Made by a program: the position numbers and the translations under genes. 64,000 nucleotides of DNA from an uncultured Roseobacter sp. (GTDB lineage Bacteria; Pseudomonadota; Alphaproteobacteria; Rhodobacterales; Rhodobacteraceae), in NCBI RefSeq assembly GCF_947492555.1, contig NZ_CANLNE010000002.1, positions 921,501 through 985,500 of the forward strand. The letters are read 5' to 3'. Each line of letters opens with the position of its first letter. Positions within the stretch are counted from its first letter, which is position 1. The notes beneath the pieces are model-generated. The model did no database searches. It was not told the origin of the DNA and was given only the letters and a program-made list of their open reading frames with translations. Shown here piece by piece: positions 7,561 through 14,867 of this stretch.

Positions 7561-8424
7561 ATGAGCCGAAATACACTACCTGTTCTGACTGTAGTTCTGG
7601 CGATTTTCCTGCTTTGGTACATAGCCGCAATCTTCCTGAATGCTGCGTGGGCGCACGACAAGGCGACCCGAAGCGGCGAGGTGCTGACCGCGCAGACTCT
7701 GGTTGCCGATACGTGGTCACAGGAGAAGCCGAAGCTACCGGCGCCGCATCAGGTGGGAACAGAGATTTGGAAGACCACTGTTGAAAAGAAAATTACCTCC
7801 AAAAGATCGCTGATTTATCATTCCTGGGTGACGTTGAGCGCGACATTACTTGGATTTGCGCTGGGGACGGGGCTCGGCATCGCCCTTGCCGTTGGGATTG
7901 TCTATAATCGCACCATGGATATGTCGGTGATGCCTTGGGTCATTGCCAGTCAGACCATCCCGATACTGGCGATCGCTCCCATGATCATTGTCGTGCTGAA
8001 CGCAGTGGGGATATCGGGGCTGCTGCCCAAGGCAATGATTTCGATGTACCTGTCCTTTTTCCCTGTGGTGGTCGGGATGGTCAAAGGTCTGCGCAGTCCG
8101 GATGCGATGCAATTGGATCAGATGCGCACGTGGAATGCGAGCGCTGCCCAGATGTTCTGGCGGCTTCGCTTGCCATCTTCGATGCCCTTCCTTTTTACGT
8201 CTCTGAAAATTGCCATGGCGGCATCGTTGGTCGGGGCCATTGTTGGTGAACTGCCGACGGGCGCGGTTGCGGGCCTGGGCGCACGGTTGTTGGCGGGCAG
8301 TTACTACGGCCAGACAATTCAGATCTGGTCGGCCCTCATCATGGCGGCGGCCTTGGCAGCGGCGTTGGTGGCACTGATCGGCTTCGTTCAGCGCATGACC
8401 CTGAAACGGATGGGCATGGCATGA
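7561..8424 (+). CDS. ABC transporter permease 1 (NitT/TauT type)
   Basis: This inner-membrane permease has 287 residues. A hydrophobic N-terminal segment (residues about 7-27) is followed by a periplasmic stretch (about 28-90) that is longer than usual for BPD_transp_1 permeases, then five or so membrane helices. The cytoplasmic EAA-like loop that contacts the ATPase is seen around residues 190-215 (MRTWNASAAQMFWRLRLP). The next gene overlaps its stop by ATGA, so the two permeases form a coupled pair. The extended periplasmic segment is the odd feature. Confidence 0.88.
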   Translation: MSRNTLPVLTVVLAIFLLWYIAAIFLNAAWAHDKATRSGEVLTAQTLVADTWSQEKPKLPAPHQVGTEIWKTTVEKKITSKRSLIYHSWVTLSATLLGFALGTGLGIALAVGIVYNRTMDMSVMPWVIASQTIPILAIAPMIIVVLNAVGISGLLPKAMISMYLSFFPVVVGMVKGLRSPDAMQLDQMRTWNASAAQMFWRLRLPSSMPFLFTSLKIAMAASLVGAIVGELPTGAVAGLGARLLAGSYYGQTIQIWSALIMAAALAAALVALIGFVQRMTLKRMGMA

Positions 8425-9263
8425 TGTGGCTGGTATTCGCCTTTGGCGCCTGGGTCCTGGGGTGGTGGGTGAATGCTCGACTGTCAGCTTTGCCGCGCAC
8501 ACGGGTTACCCGCCTGGTCGTCCCCTTGATTTTTGGCCTTACGTTGATCGCCATCTGGGAAGGTGTCGTGCGCGGGCTCGAGATCAGCGCTGTTTTATTG
8601 CCCGCCCCTTCCATGATTGCAGCGCGCTTTGCCGCGTCGACCGCGATTCTCTGGGAGGATTTCGTTCAAACCGTCATCAAGGGCGCGCTGACCGGCTATG
8701 TCTTGGGCTGTGGGGCAGCCTTTTTGGTCGCGATCCTTGTGGACAGGTTCGATTTTCTGCGCCGGGGGCTCCTGCCGGTGGGAAACTTTGTTGCTGCCCT
8801 GCCGGTCATCGGTATGGCGCCCATTCTGGTCATGTGGTTCGGCTTTGACTGGCAATCCAAGGCCGCCGTCGTTGTGGTGATGGTGTTCTTCCCCATGCTC
8901 GTCAACACGGTTCAAGGTCTGGCAGACAGCTCGGCAATGCAGCGCGATCTGATGCGCACCTACGCTGCAGGCTATTGGACGACGCTGTTAAAACTCCGTT
9001 TGCCTGCCGCGATGCCTTTTATCTTCAACGGCTTGAAAATCGCCAGTACACTGGCGCTTATCGGGGCCATTGTTGCCGAATTTTTTGGCTCCCCCATACG
9101 TGGAATGGGGTTTCGGATTTCCACATCGGTGGGACAGCTTGCGCTTGATCTGGTCTGGGCGGAGATTGTTGTCGCAGCGGTAGTGGGATCGGCGTTCTAC
9201 GGTATCGTTGCGCTGATCGAACGGACGGTGACCTTCTGGCATCCGTCCCAAAGACACTCATAA
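8421..9263 (+). CDS. ABC transporter permease 2 (NitT/TauT type)
   Basis: This is the second inner-membrane permease, 280 residues. It has several membrane helices and an EAA-like loop (MRTYAAGYWTTLLKLRLPAA, about residues 178-197) matching the equivalent loop in permease 1, so the two probably form a heterodimeric channel. It overlaps permease 1 by four bases and is followed 19 bases later by the substrate-binding protein, which completes an ATPase-permease-permease-binding-protein set. Confidence 0.88.
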   Translation: MMWLVFAFGAWVLGWWVNARLSALPRTRVTRLVVPLIFGLTLIAIWEGVVRGLEISAVLLPAPSMIAARFAASTAILWEDFVQTVIKGALTGYVLGCGAAFLVAILVDRFDFLRRGLLPVGNFVAALPVIGMAPILVMWFGFDWQSKAAVVVVMVFFPMLVNTVQGLADSSAMQRDLMRTYAAGYWTTLLKLRLPAAMPFIFNGLKIASTLALIGAIVAEFFGSPIRGMGFRISTSVGQLALDLVWAEIVVAAVVGSAFYGIVALIERTVTFWHPSQRHS

Positions 9264-9282
9264 AAGACCAAACAAGGAGAGT

Positions 9283-10275
9283 ATGATGAAAACGATAACA
9301 ACACTTGCAGCGGGGGCCGCACTTGGGGTGTGGGGGATGGCCGCGCAGGCTGCCGATGATGTGACACTGCAGTTGAAGTGGGTCACGCAGGCGCAGTTCG
9401 CAGGCTATTACGTCGCGCTCGACAAGGGCTTTTACGAAGAGGAAGACCTGGACGTCACGATAAAACCGGGCGGGCCGGACATTGCGCCGACCCAGGTGCT
9501 GGCAGGCGGCGGCGCTGATGTGACCGTGGAGTGGATGCCCGCAGCACTGGCCGCACGTGAAAAGGGTCTGGGCATGGTCAATATCGCTCAGCCCTTCAAA
9601 TCGTCGGGCATGATGCTGACCTGCCGGAAGGATGCCGGTGTTGCAAGTACAGATGACTTTGCTGGCAAGACGCTGGGCGTCTGGTTCTTTGGCAATGAAT
9701 TCCCTTTCCTCAGCTGGATGAGCAAGCTCGATATTCCGACCGACGGATCTGACAACGGCGTGACGGTTCTCAAGCAGGGTTTCAACGTCGATCCGCTGCT
9801 GCAAGGGCAGGCTGCTTGTGTGTCCACGATGACGTACAACGAGTATTGGCAGGTCATTGATGCGGGTCTGACCCCGGAGGATCTTACCGTCTTCAAATAC
9901 GAAGAACAGGGTGTCGCGACCCTTGAAGACGGGCTCTATGCGTTGGAAGAAAACCTTGCTGACCCGGCGTTTCAGGACAAGATGGTGCGCTTTGTGCGTG
10001 CGTCGATGAAAGGCTGGAAATACGCCGAGGCGAACCCGGACGAGGCGGCTGAAATCGTGCTCGACAACGACGCCAGCGGTGCGCAGACCGAGGAGCATCA
10101 AAAGCGTATGATGGGTGAGATTGCCAAGCTGACGGCGGGTAGCAATGGCGCGCTTGACCCGGCGGACTATGAACGGACCGTGGCGTCCCTGCTGTCGGGG
10201 GGATCGGACCCGGTCATCACCAAGGCGCCCGAAGGGGCCTGGACGCATATGATCACTGACAAAGCGCTCAACTAA
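9283..10275 (+). CDS. ABC transporter substrate-binding protein, NMT1/THI5-like
   Basis: This periplasmic binding protein has 330 residues with a Sec signal peptide (residues 1-23, ending AAQA before ADDV). The mature N-terminus LQLKWVTQAQFAGYYVALDKG is typical of the NMT1/THI5 family, which includes ThiY and pyrimidine-binding proteins. RBS AAGGAG precedes the ATG. Context points to a pyrimidine, dihydropyrimidine or hydantoin ligand; the fold alone would equally allow a thiamine precursor. An intrinsic terminator follows at 10299-10325. Confidence 0.9.
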   Translation: MMKTITTLAAGAALGVWGMAAQAADDVTLQLKWVTQAQFAGYYVALDKGFYEEEDLDVTIKPGGPDIAPTQVLAGGGADVTVEWMPAALAAREKGLGMVNIAQPFKSSGMMLTCRKDAGVASTDDFAGKTLGVWFFGNEFPFLSWMSKLDIPTDGSDNGVTVLKQGFNVDPLLQGQAACVSTMTYNEYWQVIDAGLTPEDLTVFKYEEQGVATLEDGLYALEENLADPAFQDKMVRFVRASMKGWKYAEANPDEAAEIVLDNDASGAQTEEHQKRMMGEIAKLTAGSNGALDPADYERTVASLLSGGSDPVITKAPEGAWTHMITDKALN

Positions 10276-10298
10276 GCGGTTTTGTGCAGATGTGCGGG

Positions 10299-10325
10299 AA
10301 GGCCGGTGTTCTGCCGGCCTTTTTT
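10299..10325 (+). terminator. Intrinsic terminator after the transporter operon
   Basis: AAGGCCGG (10299-10306) pairs perfectly with CCGGCCTT (10314-10321) around a 7-base loop and runs into a tract of Ts to 10325, 24 bases after the binding-protein stop. It closes the catabolic and transport operon. Confidence 0.9.
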
Positions 10326-10395
10326 GCATTTCCAGCACTGGACTTTGTGACCCGGAACGCCATTTGAAGCCCCAAGCCAGGGGAGTAGTTGGAAC

Positions 10396-10659
10396 GTGAG
10401 CAATATGGAAAGTCTCGAAAGCCAGTTGACGGAAAAAGAACGCCAAGCGCGCGTGAATGAAACGGCACTAGCGTCCATCAAGTCCGCCAAACTTAAACGC
10501 GAAGCCAGCGGCTACGCAGTCATGGCGAGCGCCCTCAGTTATGGAGAAGGGGCGACGGGAGACGGAGCCTTTGGTAAGATCAGCCATGCCGCAAAGCTGT
10601 TCTGCATCCTGTTCGCAATGCTGGTGCCAAGTCTGCTGATCTGGAGTGTCTTGCTCTGA
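10396..10659 (+). CDS. Small protein with a C-terminal membrane segment
   Basis: This is an 87-residue protein of no family I know. The N-terminal two thirds are polar and charged with heptad-like spacing (residues about 1-45), and the last 22 residues form one strong hydrophobic segment ending at the C-terminus, so it may be a tail-anchored inner-membrane protein. The GTG start at 10396 has a purine-rich AGGGGAG 11 bases upstream; an ATG at 10405 is an alternative. It stands alone between two terminators. Confidence 0.55.
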   Translation: MSNMESLESQLTEKERQARVNETALASIKSAKLKREASGYAVMASALSYGEGATGDGAFGKISHAAKLFCILFAMLVPSLLIWSVLL

Positions 10660-10750
10660 ACTTGCCGCGGTGGCTAGTGTGGGTCGGCGCGGGACCGAAG
10701 CACTTTCTGATCCCGAATTATTCACCGATCAAAATGCGACGTCGATCAAT

Positions 10751-10781
10751 AAAAAAACCGGCCTGAAGCAGGCCGGTTTTT
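10751..10781. terminator. Bidirectional intrinsic terminator
   Basis: The stem AAAAACCGGCCTG (10753-10765) pairs with CAGGCCGGTTTTT (10769-10781) around a 3-base loop, with A tracts to the left and Ts to the right. It can end transcription of the 87-aa gene from the left and of the cold-shock gene from the right. Confidence 0.92.
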
Positions 10782-10802
10782 CTTTTGCTTTGGTCGGCAA
10801 GA

Positions 10803-11009
10803 TTATGCCAGCGCGATGTTTGTCGCGCTTTCGCGGCCGTCGCGGCCTGCTTCGATGTCGAAAGTCACTTTCTGGTTGTCCGCCAGACCTGTGAGGCCTG
10901 CGCGCTCAACTGCAGAGATGTGTACGAACACGTCTTTGCTGCCGCCGTCGGGTGCGATGAAGCCGAAGCCTTTTGTGGTGTTGAACCATTTCACGGTGCC
11001 TGTGGCCAT
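10803..11009 (-). CDS. cspA: Cold-shock protein (CspA family)
   Basis: This 68-residue single-domain RNA chaperone melts structured mRNA. It shows the RNP1-like motif [11 protein letters not shown] and RNP2-like VFVHISAVE of the cold-shock domain, starting [10 protein letters not shown]. The start at 11009 was chosen because AAAGGAG lies at normal distance before it and because family members begin at this point; an upstream in-frame Met would add nine foreign residues. Its transcript ends in the strong hairpin at 10751-10781. Which of the several csp paralogues usual in these bacteria this is cannot be told. Confidence 0.95.
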   Translation of the reverse strand: MATGTVKWFNTTKGFGFIAPDGGSKDVFVHISAVERAGLTGLADNQKVTFDIEAGRDGRESATNIALA

Positions 11010-11232
11010 ATCCGTGGTCTCCTTTAAAAGTGCCATCCGCGTGTGTGCGATGGCCTGGCGAGGTCGGTCTGGATCGAAGACTGACCGCCCGATTAGGAGA
11101 CAGCAGGTCGAAAAAGAATAACGTTTGCGATGCGGCGTATGACAGATAGGAGTCGGACTGGCAAGAGAAACCGGATACGCACGGCGCCGATAAGCTCCGG
11201 TTTACTCGAACGAAATTCCGCCGGAAACAGGG

Positions 11233-11487
11233 TCACCCACGCTGTTTGGTTAGTGGACTTCCTGCGGAGATGCGCGCAGAGTAAGGCACCATCGTCGGGC
11301 GTGGCGACGGCGATTTTACTATGGCTTGCCAAGTCACGCCTGCAATTATCAGAGTTGCGGTCAGCCCGAGGCCGACGAGAACGTAAACTCCCAAAGCTGT
11401 CAGGAAGCTCACCTTGAAAAACACCAAAGCGGATACGAAGGCGAGAAAACCGCAGACGCCTCCGATCAGGGTAGAAATGATTGCCAT
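11233..11487 (-). CDS. Small inner-membrane protein
   Basis: This 84-residue protein is unrecognised. The first 55 residues contain two hydrophobic segments (about 3-25 and 28-50) joined by a short turn, then a basic, Ser/Pro-rich tail of about 30 residues. The ATG has an excellent RBS (GAGGAGG) upstream, which is the main reason for calling it. It lies upstream of the cold-shock gene on the same strand, about 220 bases away, and is probably a separate unit. Confidence 0.6.
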   Translation of the reverse strand: MAIISTLIGGVCGFLAFVSALVFFKVSFLTALGVYVLVGLGLTATLIIAGVTWQAIVKSPSPRPTMVPYSARISAGSPLTKQRG

Positions 11488-11802
11488 TTCCTAATCCTCC
11501 TCAGCATTTGTACCAAACAGTAGGTTGATCAAATGTTAATGTGAGGGCGAATTTGAGGCATCAAAGGACATTTTCTGTGAACCGGTGACGGACCCTATCC
11601 AGGGATTACCGTGCTCCAGAGTCTCAAGCCTAGGTGCATATCTTGGTTTCGGGTAACCGCGATGCCGGATGTTGTGCGCCTCGCACGAGGTCGCGAATTC
11701 ACCGTTCACCTGGAGGTTTGAATTTGACTAAGCTCTTTGACAATCGGGGACCGCCCGTGGGTCTTTGAGACATCATCTGTAAAACAAATGCACAGGCCGA
11801 CT
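11488..11802. other. Gene-free stretch, nothing decisive
   Basis: This stretch carries the leader of the small membrane gene and the region downstream of the phosphatase-like gene. I see a short hairpin (CCTCG-CA-CGAGG near 11689) and a TGTGAACCGG sequence at 11576-11585, which repeats the left half of the CRP-like site at 12390 but lacks its right half. I see no coding frame with a plausible RBS. Confidence 0.4.
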
Positions 11803-12288
11803 TTACGGCGTCACTTCCAACCGTTTCACCTCACGTCTGCCCATGCTTTGCAGGGTGATAACACCTATTTCTCCATAGGCCTGCGGTGCCTCACCCGTGC
11901 CCCCCAGCTCTGCCCAGATCGCACGCAGATTACCCTTGTTGCCAATCCAGATCACAGTACCGTTTGGATGCGCGCGCGACATTTTGGCCCCCGCTCGTTC
12001 CTTTGCTATAATCGTGACCGGCAAATCCAGTGCCTCGGATAGCGGCTCGGCCGTTTGCACATTGCGGGCGATATCCGGACTATAAATGGCATCCAGTTCG
12101 TAACCCACCAACGCCTGGGGTAAATTGGCCGCGCGCGCCAGTCCTTGCATGCTGAGGATATCACCTGCCCTGTCCGCATGACGCACCAGGATGACGGTTG
12201 TCCGGGCTGAAGAAGGGATGGATTGCGGCGTGCAGGCTGTCAGAACAGCACAGGCAGCAAGGCCGGTGAGAAAAGCGCGGCGTATCAT
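11803..12288 (-). CDS. Histidine-phosphatase-like lipoprotein
   Basis: This 161-residue protein has a lipoprotein signal (lipobox LTAC, Cys about residue 19), so it is probably anchored to a membrane facing the periplasm. The mature part begins with the phosphoglycerate-mutase-like motif VILVRHADR (catalytic His near residue 37) and a second motif IYSPDIARNVQTAEPL. Later conserved parts of the family are short or absent; the usual second catalytic histidine is not obvious (WIGNKGN where GHxxN would be expected). The substrate is unknown, and it may be a degenerate or non-catalytic member. Confidence 0.75.
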   Translation of the reverse strand: MIRRAFLTGLAACAVLTACTPQSIPSSARTTVILVRHADRAGDILSMQGLARAANLPQALVGYELDAIYSPDIARNVQTAEPLSEALDLPVTIIAKERAGAKMSRAHPNGTVIWIGNKGNLRAIWAELGGTGEAPQAYGEIGVITLQSMGRREVKRLEVTP

Positions 12289-12389
12289 GACCGTAGTTTG
12301 CCACGAGGCGCCTGCGTTTCAACTGTTTTGATCCGTTCGATTGCTCGGAACCGTAAAAAGTTAAGAAATTCCGAAAAAGATACGACAAG

Positions 12390-12405
12390 TGTGAACCGGA
12401 TCACA
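12390..12405. promoter_or_regulatory. CRP-like palindrome TGTGA-N6-TCACA
   Basis: This is an exact match to the classical CRP consensus half-sites with six bases between (12390-12394 and 12401-12405). Its centre (12397.5) is about 41.5 bases upstream of the start predicted from the TAGATA -10 at 12428-12433, the class II activator position. It lies between the divergent phosphatase-like gene and the RNA candidate. Confidence 0.55.
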
Positions 12406-12427
12406 TACCTGGAGTAGAAAATACCGC

Positions 12428-12433
12428 TAGATA
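12428..12433 (+). promoter_or_regulatory. Candidate -10 box of the RNA unit
   Basis: TAGATA lies at 12428-12433. The -35 region at 17-base spacing (12405-12410, ATACCT) is poor, which fits an activator-dependent promoter served by the CRP-like site. The predicted start is near 12439. Confidence 0.35.
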
Positions 12434-12438
12434 GAGGT

Positions 12439-12723
12439 GTGAGCCGGGGTGATTTACCTCCTCGGAAGTGGAGTAACGATTGTGACCAGAGTACCTGATT
12501 TAGATGACGACCCCCGGGGCATTTCTCCGGATATCTCCCCGGTTCCGCGCACCTCTTCCTGGCGTGCAACGGGGCGCAGCCCAGTCAACCGTCGTCCCGG
12601 TCCGAAATGCCCCTCTACTTGGCGTTTCACCGACTGGGCTGCTCTCTAACCAAAGGAACGCAGCTTCTCCCCCTGCGCTTCCTCTTTCCCTGACGGGTCG
12701 GTGTTTCACCGGCCCGTTTTTTT
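12439..12723 (+). ncRNA. Candidate structured RNA with interleaved perfect stems
   Basis: I recognise no known RNA family here. Stem 1 pairs GGGGCATTTC (12516-12525) with GAAATGCCCC (12604-12613), 10 bp perfect. Stem 2 pairs GCAGCCCAGTC (12576-12586) with GACTGGGCTGC (12632-12642), 11 bp perfect. The order 1-2-1'-2' means either a pseudoknot or two mutually exclusive folds. A further hairpin (GGAACGCAG with CTGCGCTTCC, one bulge, 12655-12682) and an intrinsic terminator (12693-12723) follow. A 55-codon GTG frame (12482-12649) runs through it, so a leader peptide or small mRNA is an alternative. The unit has its own CRP-like site upstream. Confidence 0.45.
12693..12723 (+). terminator. Intrinsic terminator of the RNA unit
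   Basis: ACGGGTCGGTG (12693-12703) pairs with CACCGGCCCGT (12707-12717), 11 bp with one G-T pair, around a TTT loop and followed by Ts to 12723. No annotated gene on this strand ends before it, so it implies a transcript from the 12430-12690 region. Confidence 0.9.
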
Positions 12724-12806
12724 GTTCCCCCAAGATAATGTCGTCTGGTAAACGCCCCCCGGAGGTGCCAGACCTGCGGCAGAGTAGATAGGGGTAGGGC
12801 GCTGGT

Positions 12807-13283
12807 ATGACCGAAAGCATTTTGATGAGCGGCGTGGTGATGGGCGTGGTCGCGACGGTGGCCATGGATATCTGGGCGCAGCTCTTACACCGGCTCGCCG
12901 GGCTGCCGGCGCCCAATTGGGCCATGGTCGGGCGCTGGGTGGCGCATATGCCGCGCGGGCAGCTGGTGCACGATGGGATTGGTGCAGCGGACGCAGTGCC
13001 GGGAGAACTGGCGATTGGCTGGCTGTTTCACTATGCGGTGGGCATTGTCTACGGCGTGGCGCTGGCGGTGATCATGGGCGCGGGCTGGCTGGCCGCGCCG
13101 ACGTTCTGGCCTGCGTGGATCTTCGCGATGCTGACGATCGGCTTTGGCTGGTTCGTAATGCAGCCCGGGATGGGGCTGGGCTGGGCCGCGTCGAACACGC
13201 CCAATCCGTGGCGCGCGCGGGGGCTGGGGCTGGCCGCGCATACGGTCTTTGGGGTGGGCCTGTGGCTGGGCGCATTGCTCTGA
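12807..13283 (+). CDS. DUF2938 family membrane protein
   Basis: This 158-residue inner-membrane protein has four hydrophobic segments. Family features visible are an N-terminal helix with MDIWAQLLHR, the loop VGRWVAHMPRGQLVHDGI, and the C-terminal SNTPNPWRARG before the last helix. Members of DUF2938 have no established function. It begins about 80 bases after the terminator at 12693-12723 and is followed by the 62-bp repeat. Confidence 0.8.
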   Translation: MTESILMSGVVMGVVATVAMDIWAQLLHRLAGLPAPNWAMVGRWVAHMPRGQLVHDGIGAADAVPGELAIGWLFHYAVGIVYGVALAVIMGAGWLAAPTFWPAWIFAMLTIGFGWFVMQPGMGLGWAASNTPNPWRARGLGLAAHTVFGVGLWLGALL

Positions 13284-13285
13284 CC

Positions 13286-13347
13286 CAGTGCCCGGCATAG
13301 CCGGGCGCGTCGGCGGACAGTACATTGCGCAGCAATGAGCGAGAGGC
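13286..13347. repeat. 62-bp intergenic repeat, copy 1
   Basis: This matches 13761-13822 at 54 of 62 positions in the same orientation. It contains two perfect small hairpins, CCCGGC-ATA-GCCGGG-like and CATTGC-GCA-GCAATG. It lies between the DUF2938 gene and the end of cutA; the second copy lies just beyond the start of cutA, so the pair brackets that gene. Confidence 0.85.
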
Positions 13348-13356
13348 CCTCTCGTC

Positions 13357-13677
13357 TTACCCCGCGCGCGTGACGCTGTAGACCCAGTCGATATAGTCCT
13401 GGTTCGCGCCGTCGATGTTGAGGCGAATGATCGGCGGGACGTCATAGGGATGCAGGGCGCGGATGGCGTCTTCGGCCTGTTGGGCGAGTGCTGCGCGGGT
13501 TTTCAACAGCAGCGGGTGTTCTTCCTCGTGTTCGAGTTTGCCTTGCCAGCGGTAGCTGCTCTGGATCGCGGGGTAGCGGTTGGAGCAGGCGATGAGGCGT
13601 TGCTCGATGAGCGCCGCGCTGATGGCGTCGGCTGTTTGGGTGGAGGGGCAATTCACGAGGATGTCGATGATGGGCAT
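13357..13677 (-). CDS. cutA: Divalent-cation tolerance protein CutA
   Basis: This 106-residue CutA1-family protein is a small trimeric, PII-like cytoplasmic protein linked to copper and other divalent metal tolerance; its true role is unsettled. Family motifs are ALIEQRLIACSNRYPAIQS, SSYRWQGKLEHEEEH and LHPYDVPPIIRL. The length is typical. It is alone on its strand and bracketed by the two copies of the 62-bp repeat, which suggests this small segment was duplicated or mobilised as a block, although the gene itself looks native. Confidence 0.93.
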   Translation of the reverse strand: MPIIDILVNCPSTQTADAISAALIEQRLIACSNRYPAIQSSYRWQGKLEHEEEHPLLLKTRAALAQQAEDAIRALHPYDVPPIIRLNIDGANQDYIDWVYSVTRAG

Positions 13678-13760
13678 GGGCAGACGTTAACGCTTCGGTT
13701 CACCCTGCATCAACCTCTGAGCTGTTCACCGCGGAAACGCCCCGCGTTTTCGCCGCCCCT

Positions 13761-13822
13761 CAGTGCCCGGCGTAGCCGGGTGCGAAAGCCGACAGTGCAT
13801 TGCGCAGCAATGCGCGAGAGGC
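13761..13822. repeat. 62-bp intergenic repeat, copy 2
   Basis: This is a direct repeat of 13286-13347 with 8 substitutions and no gaps; the two hairpins stay paired, and in this copy the second stem gains a base pair. The GCCCGGC-AAA-GCCGGGC stem at 43081-43097 looks like a relative of the first hairpin. Confidence 0.85.
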
Positions 13823-13998
13823 TCGACCGCTATTCCAACGATTTTTTTGTATCCGCGCATAATCCCCGATTATGCGCCGCCCCCGACCGCCCCCCTGGGC
13901 GGGGGCGACTGTGTCACCCCCGGGGCTATCGCCCTCTCCGGCCTCAATCGCTCCACTGGAGCGATTGCGAGACGGCCTCCGACCCGCGGTCGGGGGTG
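13823..13998. repeat. Palindrome-rich stretch beside the DUF4145 gene
   Basis: This short gene-free stretch contains a perfect 10-bp stem with a 3-base loop (13945-13967, core AATCGCTCC/GGAGCGATT). A 10-bp long-range inverted repeat (CCCCCGACCG at 13880-13889 and CGGTCGGGGG at 13987-13996) encloses it. Runs of C and G add further pairings. It ends exactly at the stop of the DUF4145 gene. Confidence 0.6.
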
Positions 13999-14769
13999 CT
14001 ATTCTTCTTCGTTCGTAGGTGAAACTTGAGACCGTTTCTCTTCAAGCAATAACTTCTTACTTTCCGCCACATCTTTGATCTTCCGAAGTCTTTCGTCTCT
14101 TCGGTTTCTAGACACGTACCATTCTTCGAAAAGCGACTCGACCAGCTCGATCAGAAGTTGGGCTTCGTTAGGATCGACCGGAACAATATGGTTGATGTCT
14201 TTTTCCATGTGCGCGCCGATGTTGCCGACGCTGCGAACGTGATCTATCGCATCGACGCTATCAATTAGTACGCCGGAAGGTGCAGTGCCTGTTTCGACCT
14301 TTTTGCGAAGTTCAACAATCTCCTTAAAAAGAGATGTGCCCTTGATACCGCAAAAATCTCTGATCATACCCTGCAAGCAACGTCTGGCTAGTGTGGCGGA
14401 GGCTTTTGGGCTCAAATCGCGAATCTTGCATGCCTCATAGTAGTCTTCCAGGAGTGGCGCGGGAATGAAATCCGGTTGAGGCTTTGCGCTGCTGTCAGGA
14501 ATCATTCTTTGGTTTACGTAGGGCTCCCCCTTTGCCATATATCTTCTGCCATTTTGTGGATTGGTAAGTGCTTTTCCTATGGCAATATGCACCATCGGCA
14601 TCTTGCACCCCGGATTGGCGCAACAAGCTGCCATCCCTTCGACCCTTATGTGACCCAATGCCGATTCCGTCATGTAGAAATCCATGCTCTCAGTGGCAAA
14701 GTCTTCACTAGTAGCTGTTTGAAACTGCCCGCAGTGCGGGCAAGCCCAGTTTTTCGCAAATTTCTTCAT
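13999..14769 (-). CDS. DUF4145 protein with N-terminal zinc-ribbon-like cysteines
   Basis: This 256-residue protein carries CPHC near residue 10 and a CC-x4-C group near residue 49, which suggests a zinc ribbon. A DUF4145-like helical region follows (SPKASATLARRCLQGMIRDF about residues 131-150, NIGAHMEKDIN near 196), and the C-terminus is a charged helix. DUF4145 occurs alone or fused to restriction-type nucleases; its function is unproven, and no nuclease motif is visible here. The coding sequence is visibly richer in A+T than its neighbours, which hints at transfer. It lies just downstream of ettA on the same strand and ends at a palindrome-rich stretch. Confidence 0.75.
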   Translation of the reverse strand: MKKFAKNWACPHCGQFQTATSEDFATESMDFYMTESALGHIRVEGMAACCANPGCKMPMVHIAIGKALTNPQNGRRYMAKGEPYVNQRMIPDSSAKPQPDFIPAPLLEDYYEACKIRDLSPKASATLARRCLQGMIRDFCGIKGTSLFKEIVELRKKVETGTAPSGVLIDSVDAIDHVRSVGNIGAHMEKDINHIVPVDPNEAQLLIELVESLFEEWYVSRNRRDERLRKIKDVAESKKLLLEEKRSQVSPTNEEE

Positions 14770-14812
14770 TCCACCTCTCGTCTGTTTCAAAAAACAACGG
14801 AGTGCGCACGCA

Positions 14813-14867
14813 GGTGCTTCGCACCCGCTGCCGCGCCCTCGTTGAGTTCTACGTCGTAAAACTCAAC
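14813..14867 (-). terminator. Hairpins at the end of ettA
   Basis: GTTGAGTT (14841-14848) pairs with AACTCAAC (14860-14867), overlapping the ettA stop codon. A second small stem GGTGC-TTC-GCACC lies at 14813-14825. There is no strong T tract, so this is a weak terminator or an mRNA 3'-end stabiliser between ettA and the DUF4145 gene. Confidence 0.4.

Noticed and set aside
7316-7564. 82-codon open frame spanning the gap between the ATPase and permease genes
   Set aside because: It starts inside the ATPase stop region but its product has no domain, poor composition, and it runs through the inverted repeat; the hairpins explain the gap better.
12285-12569. 94-codon minus-strand frame overlapping the phosphatase start and the RNA candidate
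   Set aside because: No RBS and unlikely composition; it lies across the CRP-like site and promoter region.
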